The notes: generated from the letters alone by a model not told the origin. A stretch of DNA of 29,414 nt from Alphaproteobacteria bacterium (GCA_024277955.1 JAJRUE010000046.1:1-29414), one strand, 5' to 3'; positions 1 to 8,919 are shown, numbered from the stretch's first letter. Made by a program: numbers and translations.

Positions 1-2046
1 GACGTCACCCAGGCCATGGCCAAGGGCGCGCGCCAGCATGGCTGCGTGATCGAGCGCCGCTGGCAGGCGGATGCCTATGAATGGACCGGTTCGGAATGGC
101 GGGTGAGTTGCACGAAGATGGTGGAAAAGGGCGGTAACCTTGTGCCCGGCGAGGAACAGGTGGTGATCACCGCCGAGCACGTGGTCACCGCCACCGGCAA
201 CCACGCCCAGCGCACCGCGCGGCTTTTGGGCATCAAGATCCCGGCGATCCCGGTCGAGCATCAGTATATCGTGATGGACCGGGACCCGGCGCTGGTCGAA
301 TGGCGCAAGACCCACCCCGAACACCCCGTGATCCGAGACGCCGACGCCCAGTCCTACGTGCGCGAGGAACGCGGCGGCTGGATCCTCGGCGTCTACGAGG
401 AAAACGCCCCGGCGCGATTCGAATACGGGGTGCCCGACACGTTCCGCGCCGATCTGTTCCAGCTGGATCTGGAGCGGATCGAAGCCCAGTACATGGCGAT
501 GATCCACCGCATTCCCTCCTGCGAAAACAGTGGCTTGAAGGACGATTTCAACGGCCCGATCTGCTATACCCCCGATGGCAACCCGCTGGTGGGCCCGGCG
601 CCCGGCCTGCGCAACATGTGGCTGGCCGAGGGTTTCAGCTTCGGCATCACCGCCGCCGGCGGCACCGGCTATTACCTGGCCCAGATGATGGTCGAGGGCG
701 AAGCGGAAATCGACATGGCGAGCCTCGACCCCAAGCGCTACGGCGACTGGATGACCACCGAATACGCCATGAGGAAGAACGAGGAATGCTATTCCCACGT
801 CTATATCCTGCACCACCCGGACGAAGAACGCCCCGCCTGCCGCCCGCTGCGCACCTCGCCCGCCTACGACCGGCAAAAGGCCGCCGGCGCCCAGTTCGGC
901 CAGGTCAACGGCTGGGAGCGGCCGAATTACTACGGCCCCGGCGACGCCCCGCAAGACTTTGACGAAAAGGCCAGATCCTTCCGGCGCGGCGGCTGGTGGA
1001 AATATGCCGAAGCCGAGGCCCGCGCGATCCGCCAGGGCGTCGGGCTGATCGACGCCACCGCCTTTGCCAAGCATGTGCTGCATGGTCCCGGCGCGGCGGC
1101 CTTTCTGGACTGGTTCACCACCAACAGGCTGCCGCGCGTCGGGCGCATCAACCTGACCTATGCGCTGACCGATGCCGGCACCACGCGCAGCGAATACACC
1201 ATCCTGCGCGAGGCCGAGGACCGCTTCGTGCTGATCTCGGCCGGGGCCTGGCATGCTTACGATCGCGACTGGCTGCTCAAGGCGGTTGCCGACAAGGAGC
1301 CCGAGTTCGGCCGCATCAATGTCGAGGACTGGACCACGCGCTACGGCGTCCTTGCCATTGCCGGGCCGAAATCGCGCGATGTGCTGCGCGACCTGATCCG
1401 CGACCCGGAACCGGAAACGGCGCTGTCGAACAGGCGGTTTCCGTGGCTGAGCCTGCGCCGGATCGAACTCGGGATGTGCCCGGTCGTGGCGATCCGAGTG
1501 GCCTATACCGGAGAGCTTGGCTGGGAGCTGCACCATCCGATCGAGATGCAGAATTACCTTTGGGATCAGTTGCTTGACGCCGGGGAAAAGCATGGCCTCA
1601 AGCTGGTGGGCGCCCGGGCCCAGAACTGGCTGCGGCAGGAAAAGAGCTATCGCGCCTTTGGCACCGAACTGGGCCGCGACGCCACCCCGCTTGAGGCCGG
1701 GCTGGACCGGTTCGTGGCCCTGGAAAAGGATTTCCGCGGCAAGCAGGCGATGCTGGACAAGGGCATTCGCGGCAGATGCGTGACCGTGCTGATCGACGGG
1801 CCGGACGACGCCGACCCCTGGGGGCGCGAAGCGCTGTATTCGGGTGGTGAAAAGGTGGGGCGGCTGACCTCGGGCGGCTGGTCGGTGGCGTTCGGCAGGT
1901 CGATCGGCATGGGCTATGTGCGCCCCGACCTGGCTGACCCCGGGCAAAAGCTGCAGGTCAGGATGTTCGACCGCCTGTGGGATTGCGAGGTCACCCGGGA
2001 CAGCCCCTACGACCCCACCAACGCGACGATCCGCGCCGACGGCTGA
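1..2046 (+). CDS. FAD-dependent dehydrogenase with C-terminal GcvT domain (sarcosine/dimethylglycine dehydrogenase-like), 5' partial
   Basis: The frame is open from the first base, so the gene begins upstream. 681 residues are present; family members are about 800-820, so roughly the first 120-140 residues, including the dinucleotide-binding GxGxxG, are missing. The visible part starts inside the DAO-type FAD domain (fragment residues 1-240, with an EHQYIVM strand and a GFSFGITAAGGTGYYLAQMM end motif). A FAO_M linker follows (about 275-310), then an aminomethyltransferase (GcvT) folate-binding domain and its C-terminal barrel (about 330-675). In this family the DAO domain oxidatively demethylates an N-methylated glycine and the GcvT domain passes the one-carbon unit to tetrahydrofolate. 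Substrate (sarcosine, dimethylglycine or another methylated amine) cannot be decided here. The gene ends 138 bp before a Hint-domain gene and has no visible functional link to it. Confidence 0.88.
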   Translation, partial: DVTQAMAKGARQHGCVIERRWQADAYEWTGSEWRVSCTKMVEKGGNLVPGEEQVVITAEHVVTATGNHAQRTARLLGIKIPAIPVEHQYIVMDRDPALVEWRKTHPEHPVIRDADAQSYVREERGGWILGVYEENAPARFEYGVPDTFRADLFQLDLERIEAQYMAMIHRIPSCENSGLKDDFNGPICYTPDGNPLVGPAPGLRNMWLAEGFSFGITAAGGTGYYLAQMMVEGEAEIDMASLDPKRYGDWMTTEYAMRKNEECYSHVYILHHPDEERPACRPLRTSPAYDRQKAAGAQFGQVNGWERPNYYGPGDAPQDFDEKARSFRRGGWWKYAEAEARAIRQGVGLIDATAFAKHVLHGPGAAAFLDWFTTNRLPRVGRINLTYALTDAGTTRSEYTILREAEDRFVLISAGAWHAYDRDWLLKAVADKEPEFGRINVEDWTTRYGVLAIAGPKSRDVLRDLIRDPEPETALSNRRFPWLSLRRIELGMCPVVAIRVAYTGELGWELHHPIEMQNYLWDQLLDAGEKHGLKLVGARAQNWLRQEKSYRAFGTELGRDATPLEAGLDRFVALEKDFRGKQAMLDKGIRGRCVTVLIDGPDDADPWGREALYSGGEKVGRLTSGGWSVAFGRSIGMGYVRPDLADPGQKLQVRMFDRLWDCEVTRDSPYDPTNATIRADG

Positions 2047-2184
2047 ACCGCCCGAGCGCCGGCGGCGCGCGGATCCCTAAAATGCGACACAAAAAACGCG
2101 GGTTTTGCGCGTGGCCGTTAACTTTTGTTACCGGAATTCGCCTATGCTGACCAAGGCGTGGGGCGAACGCAACTTGGGTGACGC

Positions 2185-3012
2185 ATGTCCTATCTGAGAA
2201 AGATCGACCTGAAAAATGCCGACTGGGAAAACGCTGACCTGAAAGGAACCGACCCGGCCGGGGCCGACGCTGGACAGGCCGGGCGGGCGAAGATTGGCGT
2301 TGTTCGCGGCGACGCGCCCGCGCCCGCATCGGCCCGGACCGCATCCGCACAAGCGCCGCTGATCTTGGAAAACCCGACGCTGGGCTCGGCCACCGCCGGA
2401 CCGGCCACGCGCCCCGCCTTTCCCGGGGGCATCGCCGAGGGCGCCAGCGTGCGCACCCCGTGCGGGCTGCGCCGGGTGGAAATGGTGCGACCGGGTGATT
2501 TGATCGTGACGCGCGACAACGGTTTGCAACCGGTGCGCCGCGTCTGGAAACGGGTGGTTTCCCCGGCCCGGATCAACGCCGACCGGGCGCTGGCCCCGGT
2601 CTGCCTGCTGCCGCGCGCGCTGGGGCCGATGCTGCCGCAAAACCGGGTGCTTTTGGCCCCGGACCAGCGGGTTCTGGTGCCGGGCTATCGGGTCAGCGGG
2701 CAGGAAAGCACCGCCGGATGCCTGGTGCGGGCCTGCGACCTGGCGGCGGGGTGCGACGATGCGTATATCGACTTTGCCCCCGGCGACCTGCGGCTGTTCA
2801 CCCTGGTTTTCGACAGCCATCAGGTGTTTTGCGCCAACGGCCTGCCGGTGGAAAGCTTCCTTGCCAACGCGACCGGCACCATCGCTCTGGCGGCGCATTT
2901 GCGGGCCGAACTGTTGCACCTGTTCCCGCGGCTGAAACGCCAGCCACATGCCTATCCGCGGGTGAAATACCGGGTGGTCGACGCGGCGAATTTCCTGCCG
3001 GACCGGCTGTAG
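2185..3012 (+). CDS. Hint-domain protein, probably without autoprocessing activity
   Basis: A 275-residue protein. Residues 1-80 are low complexity and Ala/Pro/Gly-rich, beginning with a pentapeptide-like stretch (IDLKNADWENADLKGTD, residues 7-23). Residues 82-228 match a bacterial Hint (Hedgehog/intein) domain: TPCGLRRVEMVRPGDLIVTR, DNGLQPVRRVW, and the closing DSHQVFCANGLPVESF. Aligned with the second Hint protein of the window (28149-29219), the nucleophilic Cys position is Gly82 and the SPDH motif is APDQ (158-161). Both residues needed for intein- or Hedgehog-type cleavage are therefore absent. No signal peptide or membrane segment is seen. ATG 2185 is the first ATG in frame, with a weak GGGTGA upstream. 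Such proteins are common in Rhodobacteraceae and their function is unknown. The gene is convergent with the oxidoreductase downstream. Confidence 0.8.
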   Translation: MSYLRKIDLKNADWENADLKGTDPAGADAGQAGRAKIGVVRGDAPAPASARTASAQAPLILENPTLGSATAGPATRPAFPGGIAEGASVRTPCGLRRVEMVRPGDLIVTRDNGLQPVRRVWKRVVSPARINADRALAPVCLLPRALGPMLPQNRVLLAPDQRVLVPGYRVSGQESTAGCLVRACDLAAGCDDAYIDFAPGDLRLFTLVFDSHQVFCANGLPVESFLANATGTIALAAHLRAELLHLFPRLKRQPHAYPRVKYRVVDAANFLPDRL

Positions 3013-3016
3013 GGTC

Positions 3017-3033
3017 GCGGCGTTGCCCGCCGC
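3017..3033. terminator. Weak terminator-like hairpin between convergent genes
   Basis: GCGGCG (3017-3022) pairs with CGCCGC (3028-3033) across a 5-base loop, just after the stop of the Hint gene and before the convergent oxidoreductase stop. There is no T-run, so this is only a candidate. Confidence 0.3.
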
Positions 3034-3066
3034 CCGGCCTGCGCTCAGCCAGCCCCGACCGGCAGT

Positions 3067-4143
3067 TCAGCCAAACCGCGCCGGGTCCAGCGCGCGCCGG
3101 GTGTCGCCGTCGATCTCGCAAGCCCGCCCGGCCACCAGATCGGCGACCAGCTGGCTGGCGGCGGGCGAGGTCTGAAAGCCGTAACCCCCTTGCCCGGCAA
3201 CCCAGAAGAACGCGCTGTCTTCCGGGTCAGGTCCGATCACCAGACAACGGTCGGGCGAAAAGGTGCGCAGCCCGGCCCAGCTGCTGACCAGCCGTGTCAC
3301 CGGCTCGTTCATCACCGCCTCATAGCGCGCGATGCCTTCGGCAAGCGTCAGATCTTCGGCCCAGGCGTCGTGCGGTTCGACCGGGTCTTCGTCGGCGGGC
3401 GACACCAGCAGCTTGCCCGCGTCCGGCTTGCAATACCAGGCTTCGCCCGCCCCGAACACCATCGGCCAGCGCGAAACGTCGTGGCCGCCCGGTGCGGGAA
3501 TGCGCGCAATCGACCGGCGCATCGGCGTAAAGCCGATCGGGCGGATGCCGGCAAGGCAGGCGATCTGGTCAACCCAGGCGCCGGCGGCGTTGAACAGCAT
3601 GGGCGCCTCAAAGGGCCCGCCCGGCGCCTCGACGCGCCAGCCCGCCGCGGTTTTTTCGATGCCCCCGACGCGCGCGCCGGTCAGCACCTGGCCGCCATTG
3701 GCGCGGATCTCGCGGGCAAAGTTCTGGATCAGCCGGTCGGTGTCGAGATCCCAGGCTTCGGCGTGATACCCGACGTCGCGCACCACCTCGGGGTTCAGAA
3801 CCGGCACCATTTCGCAGGCGTCCGGCACCGACATCGGCGCCATGCCCATGGTCTTCATGTCGTGGGCGAAGGCGTCGCGCGTGTCATCGGTTCCGATCAG
3901 CATCAGCCCGCGCGGCGACATGACGCCGCCGTTGGCGGTCTGGTGATAGGCCTTGCTGGCCCGGTTCAGGGCGATGGTCGAGGGCAAACCATAGGTTTCG
4001 TCGAACATCGCCGCCGAGCGGCCCGACGCATGGTAGCCCAGGTGATCTTCGGCCTCGAGCACCGTGACCCGCCCCAGGTGCGACAGCCGCGCGCCCGCCG
4101 AAATGCCGGCGATGCCGCCGCCGATAACCAGAAAATCCGTCAT
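3067..4143 (-). CDS. FAD-dependent oxidoreductase, DAO (D-amino acid oxidase-like) family
   Basis: A 358-residue protein starting directly with a Rossmann FAD-binding motif (VIGGGIAGISAG, residues 6-17), with Glu30 at the end of the second strand as expected for FAD ribose binding. The following HASGRSAAMF (38-47) is typical of DAO-family enzymes that act on secondary or D-amino acids. The C-terminal AGQGGYGFQTSPA segment is the usual second FAD contact. Length is normal for a single-domain member. No signal peptide is present, so the protein is cytoplasmic or peripheral. It lies on the same strand as the purine transport operon but is separated by 118 bp containing a strong terminator, so it is probably a separate unit. 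The substrate cannot be inferred; a link to the purine genes would be guilt by proximity only. Confidence 0.85.
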   Translation of the reverse strand: MTDFLVIGGGIAGISAGARLSHLGRVTVLEAEDHLGYHASGRSAAMFDETYGLPSTIALNRASKAYHQTANGGVMSPRGLMLIGTDDTRDAFAHDMKTMGMAPMSVPDACEMVPVLNPEVVRDVGYHAEAWDLDTDRLIQNFAREIRANGGQVLTGARVGGIEKTAAGWRVEAPGGPFEAPMLFNAAGAWVDQIACLAGIRPIGFTPMRRSIARIPAPGGHDVSRWPMVFGAGEAWYCKPDAGKLLVSPADEDPVEPHDAWAEDLTLAEGIARYEAVMNEPVTRLVSSWAGLRTFSPDRCLVIGPDPEDSAFFWVAGQGGYGFQTSPAASQLVADLVAGRACEIDGDTRRALDPARFG

Positions 4144-4206
4144 CCTGCCCGTCCCGTGCCTGGCTGAAAACCGCGCCAGATCCTGCCATGCACCGCGGCA
4201 AAATCA

Positions 4207-4235
4207 AAGGCCCGGAACGCAAGTTTCCGGGCCTT
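4207..4235 (-). terminator. Rho-independent terminator of the purine uptake/oxidation operon
   Basis: A perfect 11-bp inverted repeat (AAGGCCCGGAA / TTCCGGGCCTT) with a 7-base loop lies 27 bp past the BMP gene stop on the minus strand. It is followed in that direction by TGATTTTG. The A/T ends of the stem would also give some termination on the other strand. Confidence 0.8.
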
Positions 4236-4261
4236 CGCAGTGATTTGTCGGCTGAGCCCGC

Positions 4262-5344
4262 TCAGTTCGGGATCTCGCCGGTGAGTCCTTCGACATAGAA
4301 CCCCATGCCGGCCAGCGTGCCGTCGTCGGCGGTTTCGCCCGCGGCCAGCCAGGCCGACCCGTCCTGCTTGTTCAGCGGGCCGGTGAACGGATGGTAGCTG
4401 CCCGAAGCGATGGCGTCGCGCAGGGCTTCGGCTTCGGCCTTGACGTCGGCGGGAACCGCGCTGGAGATCTCGCCGATCCCGACCATGCCCTTGCCGATCC
4501 CGTCCCAGGTGTCGACGCTGGTCCAGGTGCCGTCCATGACCGCCTTGGTGCGCTCGATATAGTAGGGCGCCCAGTTGTCGATGATCGACGAAAGCCGCGG
4601 CTTGGGCGCGTATTGCGCCATGTCCGAAGCCTGGCCGAAGGTATAGACGTTGCCGGCCTTTTCGGCGGCCGCCTGCGGCGCCGTGCTGTCGGTGTGCTGC
4701 AGGATCACGTCGGCGCCCTGTTCGATCAGCGCCTTGGCGGCGTCGGCCTCTTTCGCCGGGTCGAACCAGGTGTAGACCCAGACCACCGAAAACTCGACAT
4801 TCGGGTTGACCTTCCTGGCGTGGATATAGGCCGAGTTGATGCCGCGAATGACCTCGGGGATCGGGAAAGACGCGATATAGCCGATCTTGTTCGACTTGGT
4901 CATGCGCCCGGCAATGGTGCCCTGCACCGCGCGCCCCTCGTAGAAGCGGGCGGAATAGGTCGACACGTTTTCGGCGCGCTTGAAGCCGGTGGCGTGTTCG
5001 AACTTCACCTTCGGGAACTTCGCGGCGACTTCCAGCACCTGGTCCATGTAGCCAAAGGAGGTGGCAAAGATCAGGTCGGCGCCGCCAAGCGCCATCTGAG
5101 TCATGGCGCGCACCGAATCGGCGCCCTCGGGCACGCTTTCCTGGTAGACGGTTTCCACCGCGTCGCCGAACTCGGCCTCAAGCGCGAGCCGCCCCTGTTC
5201 GTGCTGGTAGGTCCAGCCGCCGTCGCCGATCGGCCCGACATAGATGAACCCGACCTTGGTCTTGGACTGGGCCCAGGCGGTGCCGGCCAGCCCGGTGCCA
5301 AGCGCAAGCGCGCCCGCGCCCTTCAGAACTGTTCTGCGTTTCAT
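4262..5344 (-). CDS. BMP family ABC transporter substrate-binding protein (purine nucleoside-type)
   Basis: A 360-residue periplasmic binding protein of the Bmp/PnrA/NupN (Pfam Bmp) family, the extracytoplasmic receptor of nucleoside ABC importers. The N-terminus MKRRTVLKGAGALALG carries a twin-arginine motif and a hydrophobic run ending in AWA-Q near residue 25, suggesting Tat export of a soluble protein (no lipobox Cys). The mature start KVGFIYVGPIGDGGWTY is characteristic of the family's first strand and ligand loop. ATG 5344 was chosen because it gives this signal peptide and has GGGAG 7 bases upstream; the frame is open further upstream, into the permease gene, but without homology. It is the last gene of the xdhABC-ABC operon, 50 bp after the permease, with a hairpin in that gap. 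Specificity for purines is inferred from the family and the xanthine dehydrogenase neighbours. Confidence 0.92.
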   Translation of the reverse strand: MKRRTVLKGAGALALGTGLAGTAWAQSKTKVGFIYVGPIGDGGWTYQHEQGRLALEAEFGDAVETVYQESVPEGADSVRAMTQMALGGADLIFATSFGYMDQVLEVAAKFPKVKFEHATGFKRAENVSTYSARFYEGRAVQGTIAGRMTKSNKIGYIASFPIPEVIRGINSAYIHARKVNPNVEFSVVWVYTWFDPAKEADAAKALIEQGADVILQHTDSTAPQAAAEKAGNVYTFGQASDMAQYAPKPRLSSIIDNWAPYYIERTKAVMDGTWTSVDTWDGIGKGMVGIGEISSAVPADVKAEAEALRDAIASGSYHPFTGPLNKQDGSAWLAAGETADDGTLAGMGFYVEGLTGEIPN

Positions 5345-5362
5345 GTGTTTCTCCCTTGTTTT

Positions 5363-5376
5363 CGGGCCATTGCCCG
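5363..5376 (-). promoter_or_regulatory. Intercistronic hairpin before the binding-protein gene
   Basis: CGGGC and GCCCG with a 4-base loop sit in the 50-bp gap between the permease stop and the ribosome binding site of the BMP gene. Such hairpins often stabilise the downstream part of ABC operon mRNAs so that binding protein exceeds permease. That role is inferred here. Confidence 0.35.
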
Positions 5377-5394
5377 GTTTGGTGGCGGTGCCCG

Positions 5395-6327
5395 CTATTG
5401 CGAGGCGTGGAATGTGCGTCCCAGTGCGGCGGGTGCGCCCAAGGCGGCGCGGCTGCGGCTTGCCGACATCAGCACCAGGACGAGAATTGTTACCAGATAT
5501 GGCAACATCGACAAGTAGACCACCGGGATATTGACCCCGGCTGCCTGCAGATTCAGCTGCAACACCGTGACCCCGCCGAAAAGATAGGCGCCCAGCAGGA
5601 TGCGCCAGGGTCTCCAACTGGCGAAAACCACGATGGCAAGCGCGATCCAGCCGGCGCCGGCGGTCATGCCTTCGGTCCACTGGGGGACGCGAATCAGGCT
5701 GATGTAGGCGCCGCCCAGCCCGGCGCAGGCCCCGCCGAAAGCAATCGCGATCATGCGGATGCGCACCACCTTGTAGCCCAGGGCATGCGCCGCTTCGTGG
5801 TTTTCGCCCACCGCGCGCAGCACCAGCCCGACGCGGGTGAACTTGAGCACCGCCCAGACCACGGCGACCAGCGCGATGGAAAAATAGACCATCAGGTCAT
5901 GGCGAAAGGCGATCGGGCCGATGATCGGGATATCGGCCAGCAGCGGCACGTTGAAATTGACGGTCGGCGGGGCCTTGATGCCCACATAGCTTTGACCGAT
6001 CAGCGAAGACAGCCCCAGCCCGAAAAGCGTCAGCGCCAGCCCCGAGGCGACCTGGTTGGACAGCAGCAGCTGGGTGATGACGCCAAACAGCAGCGAAAGC
6101 ACCGCCCCGGCCACCGCCGCCGCCACGAACCCCAGCGCTGGGTCGCCGGTCTCGACGGCCACCACAAAGCCGCAGACCGCCCCGGTGATCATCATGCCTT
6201 CGACGCCAAGGTTCAGCACGCCGGATTTTTCGCAGACGAGTTCGCCGATGCCGGCCAGCAGGATCGGGGTCGAAGCGACCATGATCGAGGCCAGCAGGAT
6301 CAGCGGGTTGATCGAGGAAAGGTCCAT
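5395..6327 (-). CDS. ABC transporter permease, BPD_transp_2 family (NupQ-like)
   Basis: A 310-residue, very hydrophobic inner-membrane protein with about 8-10 predicted membrane segments. The motif GELVCEKSGVLNLGVEGMMI (residues 27-46) is the hallmark of the nucleoside-type branch of the RbsC/LivH permease superfamily. It would pair with the permease encoded just upstream to form the channel of a purine/nucleoside importer. ATG 6327 overlaps the upstream stop by one base (TGATG). A GTG three bases earlier (6330) would give a 4-base overlap and one extra residue, so the start is uncertain by one codon. Translational coupling with the upstream gene is likely. Confidence 0.92.
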   Translation of the reverse strand: MDLSSINPLILLASIMVASTPILLAGIGELVCEKSGVLNLGVEGMMITGAVCGFVVAVETGDPALGFVAAAVAGAVLSLLFGVITQLLLSNQVASGLALTLFGLGLSSLIGQSYVGIKAPPTVNFNVPLLADIPIIGPIAFRHDLMVYFSIALVAVVWAVLKFTRVGLVLRAVGENHEAAHALGYKVVRIRMIAIAFGGACAGLGGAYISLIRVPQWTEGMTAGAGWIALAIVVFASWRPWRILLGAYLFGGVTVLQLNLQAAGVNIPVVYLSMLPYLVTILVLVLMSASRSRAALGAPAALGRTFHASQ

Positions 6328-7409
6328 CACGCGGCCTCCGTCTTGCCAAGTCGAATTCGGAAATTGGCCAGCACATCGACGGCCAGCAGAAAGAACAGCA
6401 GCATCCCCTGCAACAGCTGGATCGCCGCCGACGGCAGGCCCAGCTGGGCCGCAGCCGCGTCCCCCCCCACATAGGTCAGCGCCATCAACAGCCCGGCCAG
6501 CAGGATGCCGATCGGGTTCAGGCGTCCGAGAAAGGCGACGATGATCGCCGTGAACCCGTAGCCGGAATTGAAGTCGATGCTGATCTGCCCGGCGGGGCCG
6601 GCCACTTCGAACAGCCCGGCCATGCCCGCCAGCGCCCCCGAAGCGCCCAGCGAAAACACCACCAGGCGGGTCGGGTTGACGCCGCCGAAACGCGCCGCCT
6701 TCGGGGCCTCGCCCGCCAGCCGGATGTGGAAGCCCAGCAGGTGCCGGTTGAGCAGCACATAGGCAAAGATCACCGCGATCAGGGCGGCGATCACCCCCCA
6801 GTGCACCCCGGCGCTTTCGATCAGGAAATTGTTATGCGCCGCCGGGTAGTCCTTGAAGTTCCGGCTGCCCGGAAAGCCCATGCCGTCAGGGTTGCGCAAC
6901 AGCCCCGAGGCCATCGACGCCAGGATCGCCTCGGCCACGTAGACCAGCATCAGCGATACCAGGATTTCGTTGGTGTTGAAGCGGGTTTTCAGGATCGCCG
7001 GGATCATCGCCCACAGCCAGCCGCCAAAGGCCCCGGCGATCACCATCGCCGGAAAGATCAGCCGGCTTTCGGTCGGATAGGCCGCCAGCCCGACGCCGGC
7101 GCCAAAGATCGCGCCGATGATGTATTGCCCTTCGGCGCCGATGTTCCAGATACCGGCCCGGAACCCCAGCGAAAGCCCGATGGCGATCAGGATCAGCGGG
7201 GCGGCCTTTACCAGCAACTGACCGCGGTAATAGAACGCGAATTCGCCGAATACCGGATCCCAGAAGATCGTGCGGATCGCCGCCAGCGGGTCGGTGCCCA
7301 GCAGGGCAAACATCGCGCCGCCCGCCAGCATCGTCAGCACCACCGCCAACAACGGCGTCGATGCGATCCAGAACCGCGACGGCGATGGCCGTCTTTCAAG
7401 CCTCAACAT
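6327..7409 (-). CDS. ABC transporter permease, BPD_transp_2 family (NupP-like)
   Basis: A 360-residue integral membrane protein, larger than its partner because of an N-terminal extension with a first membrane helix and a loop before the conserved core. The signature GLSLGFRAGIWNIGAEGQYI is the family's conserved permease motif. Start ATG 7409 is preceded by GGAGG with 6-base spacing and overlaps the ATPase gene by 14 bases. An ATG six codons earlier (7427) lacks such a site. It should form the heterodimeric membrane channel with the 5395-6327 product, driven by the adjacent double-domain ATPase. Confidence 0.92.
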   Translation of the reverse strand: MLRLERRPSPSRFWIASTPLLAVVLTMLAGGAMFALLGTDPLAAIRTIFWDPVFGEFAFYYRGQLLVKAAPLILIAIGLSLGFRAGIWNIGAEGQYIIGAIFGAGVGLAAYPTESRLIFPAMVIAGAFGGWLWAMIPAILKTRFNTNEILVSLMLVYVAEAILASMASGLLRNPDGMGFPGSRNFKDYPAAHNNFLIESAGVHWGVIAALIAVIFAYVLLNRHLLGFHIRLAGEAPKAARFGGVNPTRLVVFSLGASGALAGMAGLFEVAGPAGQISIDFNSGYGFTAIIVAFLGRLNPIGILLAGLLMALTYVGGDAAAAQLGLPSAAIQLLQGMLLFFLLAVDVLANFRIRLGKTEAA

Positions 7410-8919
7410 GGGCCACCTCCATATCATGCGCGCCGCCCATCATCAGGCCGATCTCTTCGATGCTCAGCCCCTTGGCCGGTCGCGGTTCGCTCAGCCGGCC
7501 TTCGTTCAGGGCGGCGAAACGGTCGGATATCTCCATCAGCTCATCCAGATCCTGGCTGATGCACACGATCGCCGCGCCGTTCTTGGCCAGGTCCAGCAAG
7601 GCCTGGCGAATGTCCGCCGCGGCCGAAGCATCGACCCCCCAGGTCGGCTGGTTCACCACCAGCACGTCGGGGCGCTGCATCACCTCGCGCCCGATCACGA
7701 ATTTCTGCAGGTTGCCCCCCGAAAGCGACCGCGCGGCGTTGTTCGGCCCCGGGGTGCGCACGTCGAATTTTTCGATGATGGTTTCGGCGAACCGGCGCGA
7801 CTTGCCCCAGTCGATGAAGCCGCGGTTGGCCAGACCTTCGCGGATCACCCCGGTCAACAGGGCGTTTTCGGTCAGGCTCATGTCCGGCGCGGCGGCGTGG
7901 CCCAGCCGTTCTTCGGGCGCGCTCAGCAGCCCGTCCTGGCGCCGGGCGTTGGGCTCCAGCTGGCCGATTTCCGCGCCCTTGAGCCGGATCGCGCCAGCCG
8001 GCGCCAGCAGCTCTCCCGACAGGGCGGCCAGCAGTTCGTCCTGCCCGTTGCCGGCGACGCCGCCAATGCCCACCACTTCGCCGGCGCGAACCTGCAGTTT
8101 CACATCCTTCAGCGAGGTGCCGAACGGGTTGGACGAGGCAACGCTGAGCCCGTCGATTTCCAGCACCACCGGCCCCGGTTCGCCGGCTTCGCGGGTCGGG
8201 ATCTGCAGCGTCTGCCCGACCATCATCTCGGCCAGTTCGCGCGCGGTCTTTTCGCGCGGGTTGCAGTTGCCCACCACCTTGCCCAGCCGCAGGATCGTGG
8301 CTTCGTCGCACAGGCTGCGGATTTCTTCGAGCTTGTGGGAAATATACAGAATCGCGGTGCCTTCGGCGCTGAGCCGACGCAGGGTTTCGAACAGGATGCC
8401 AACCTCTTGCGGGGTCAGAACCGAGGTTGGTTCGTCCATGATCAGCAGCTTGGGATCCTGCAACAGGCAGCGGATGATCTCGACCCGCTGGCGTTCGCCG
8501 GCGCTCAGTTCACCGACCAGCCGGTCGGGGTCTAGAGGCAGCCCGTATTTTTCGCTGACATCGCGGATGCGATCCGCCAGCTGGCGCATCGGCGGCGGAT
8601 CCTCCATGCCCAGCGCCACGTTTTCGGCGACGTTCAGTGCTTCGAACAGGCTGAAATGCTGGAACACCATCGCGACGCCGGTCTGGCGCGCGTAATGCGG
8701 GGTTGCCGGTTCATACGGGTTCCCGTTCCAGGTCATGTGCCCGGAATCCGGGCGCACGAGCCCGTAGATCATCTTGACCAGCGTCGATTTGCCGGCGCCG
8801 TTTTCGCCCAGCAGCGCATGCACCTCGCCGGGTGCGACGCTGAAGCTCACATGATCATTGGCGACGACGCCGGGATATGCCTTGGTTACCCCGTCAACGG
8901 CCAGAAGTGCTCCGCTCAT
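7396..8919 (-). CDS. ABC transporter ATP-binding protein with two nucleotide-binding domains (NupO-like)
   Basis: A 507-residue cytoplasmic ATPase built from two fused ABC domains, like sugar and nucleoside importers. The first domain is canonical: Walker A GENGAGKST (38-46), signature LSAGE (138-142), Walker B LLIMDE (158-163). The second is degenerate: its P-loop is GGVAGNGQDE (286-295), and Walker B ends in NQPTWGVD (423-430), with Asn-Gln replacing Asp-Glu, as is usual in BMP-type systems. One composite ATP site is therefore probably non-catalytic. Start ATG 8919 has a GGGGAGA site upstream; the first 26 bases overlap the end of xdhC, which suggests one transcript with the xanthine dehydrogenase genes. 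Confidence 0.93.
   Translation of the reverse strand: MSGALLAVDGVTKAYPGVVANDHVSFSVAPGEVHALLGENGAGKSTLVKMIYGLVRPDSGHMTWNGNPYEPATPHYARQTGVAMVFQHFSLFEALNVAENVALGMEDPPPMRQLADRIRDVSEKYGLPLDPDRLVGELSAGERQRVEIIRCLLQDPKLLIMDEPTSVLTPQEVGILFETLRRLSAEGTAILYISHKLEEIRSLCDEATILRLGKVVGNCNPREKTARELAEMMVGQTLQIPTREAGEPGPVVLEIDGLSVASSNPFGTSLKDVKLQVRAGEVVGIGGVAGNGQDELLAALSGELLAPAGAIRLKGAEIGQLEPNARRQDGLLSAPEERLGHAAAPDMSLTENALLTGVIREGLANRGFIDWGKSRRFAETIIEKFDVRTPGPNNAARSLSGGNLQKFVIGREVMQRPDVLVVNQPTWGVDASAAADIRQALLDLAKNGAAIVCISQDLDELMEISDRFAALNEGRLSEPRPAKGLSIEEIGLMMGGAHDMEVAHVEA

Noticed and set aside
2118..2132. TTAA...TTACC resembling a CtrA binding site before the first Hint gene
   Set aside because: The half-sites are one base too close for TTAA-N7-TTAA and the second half is a poor match.
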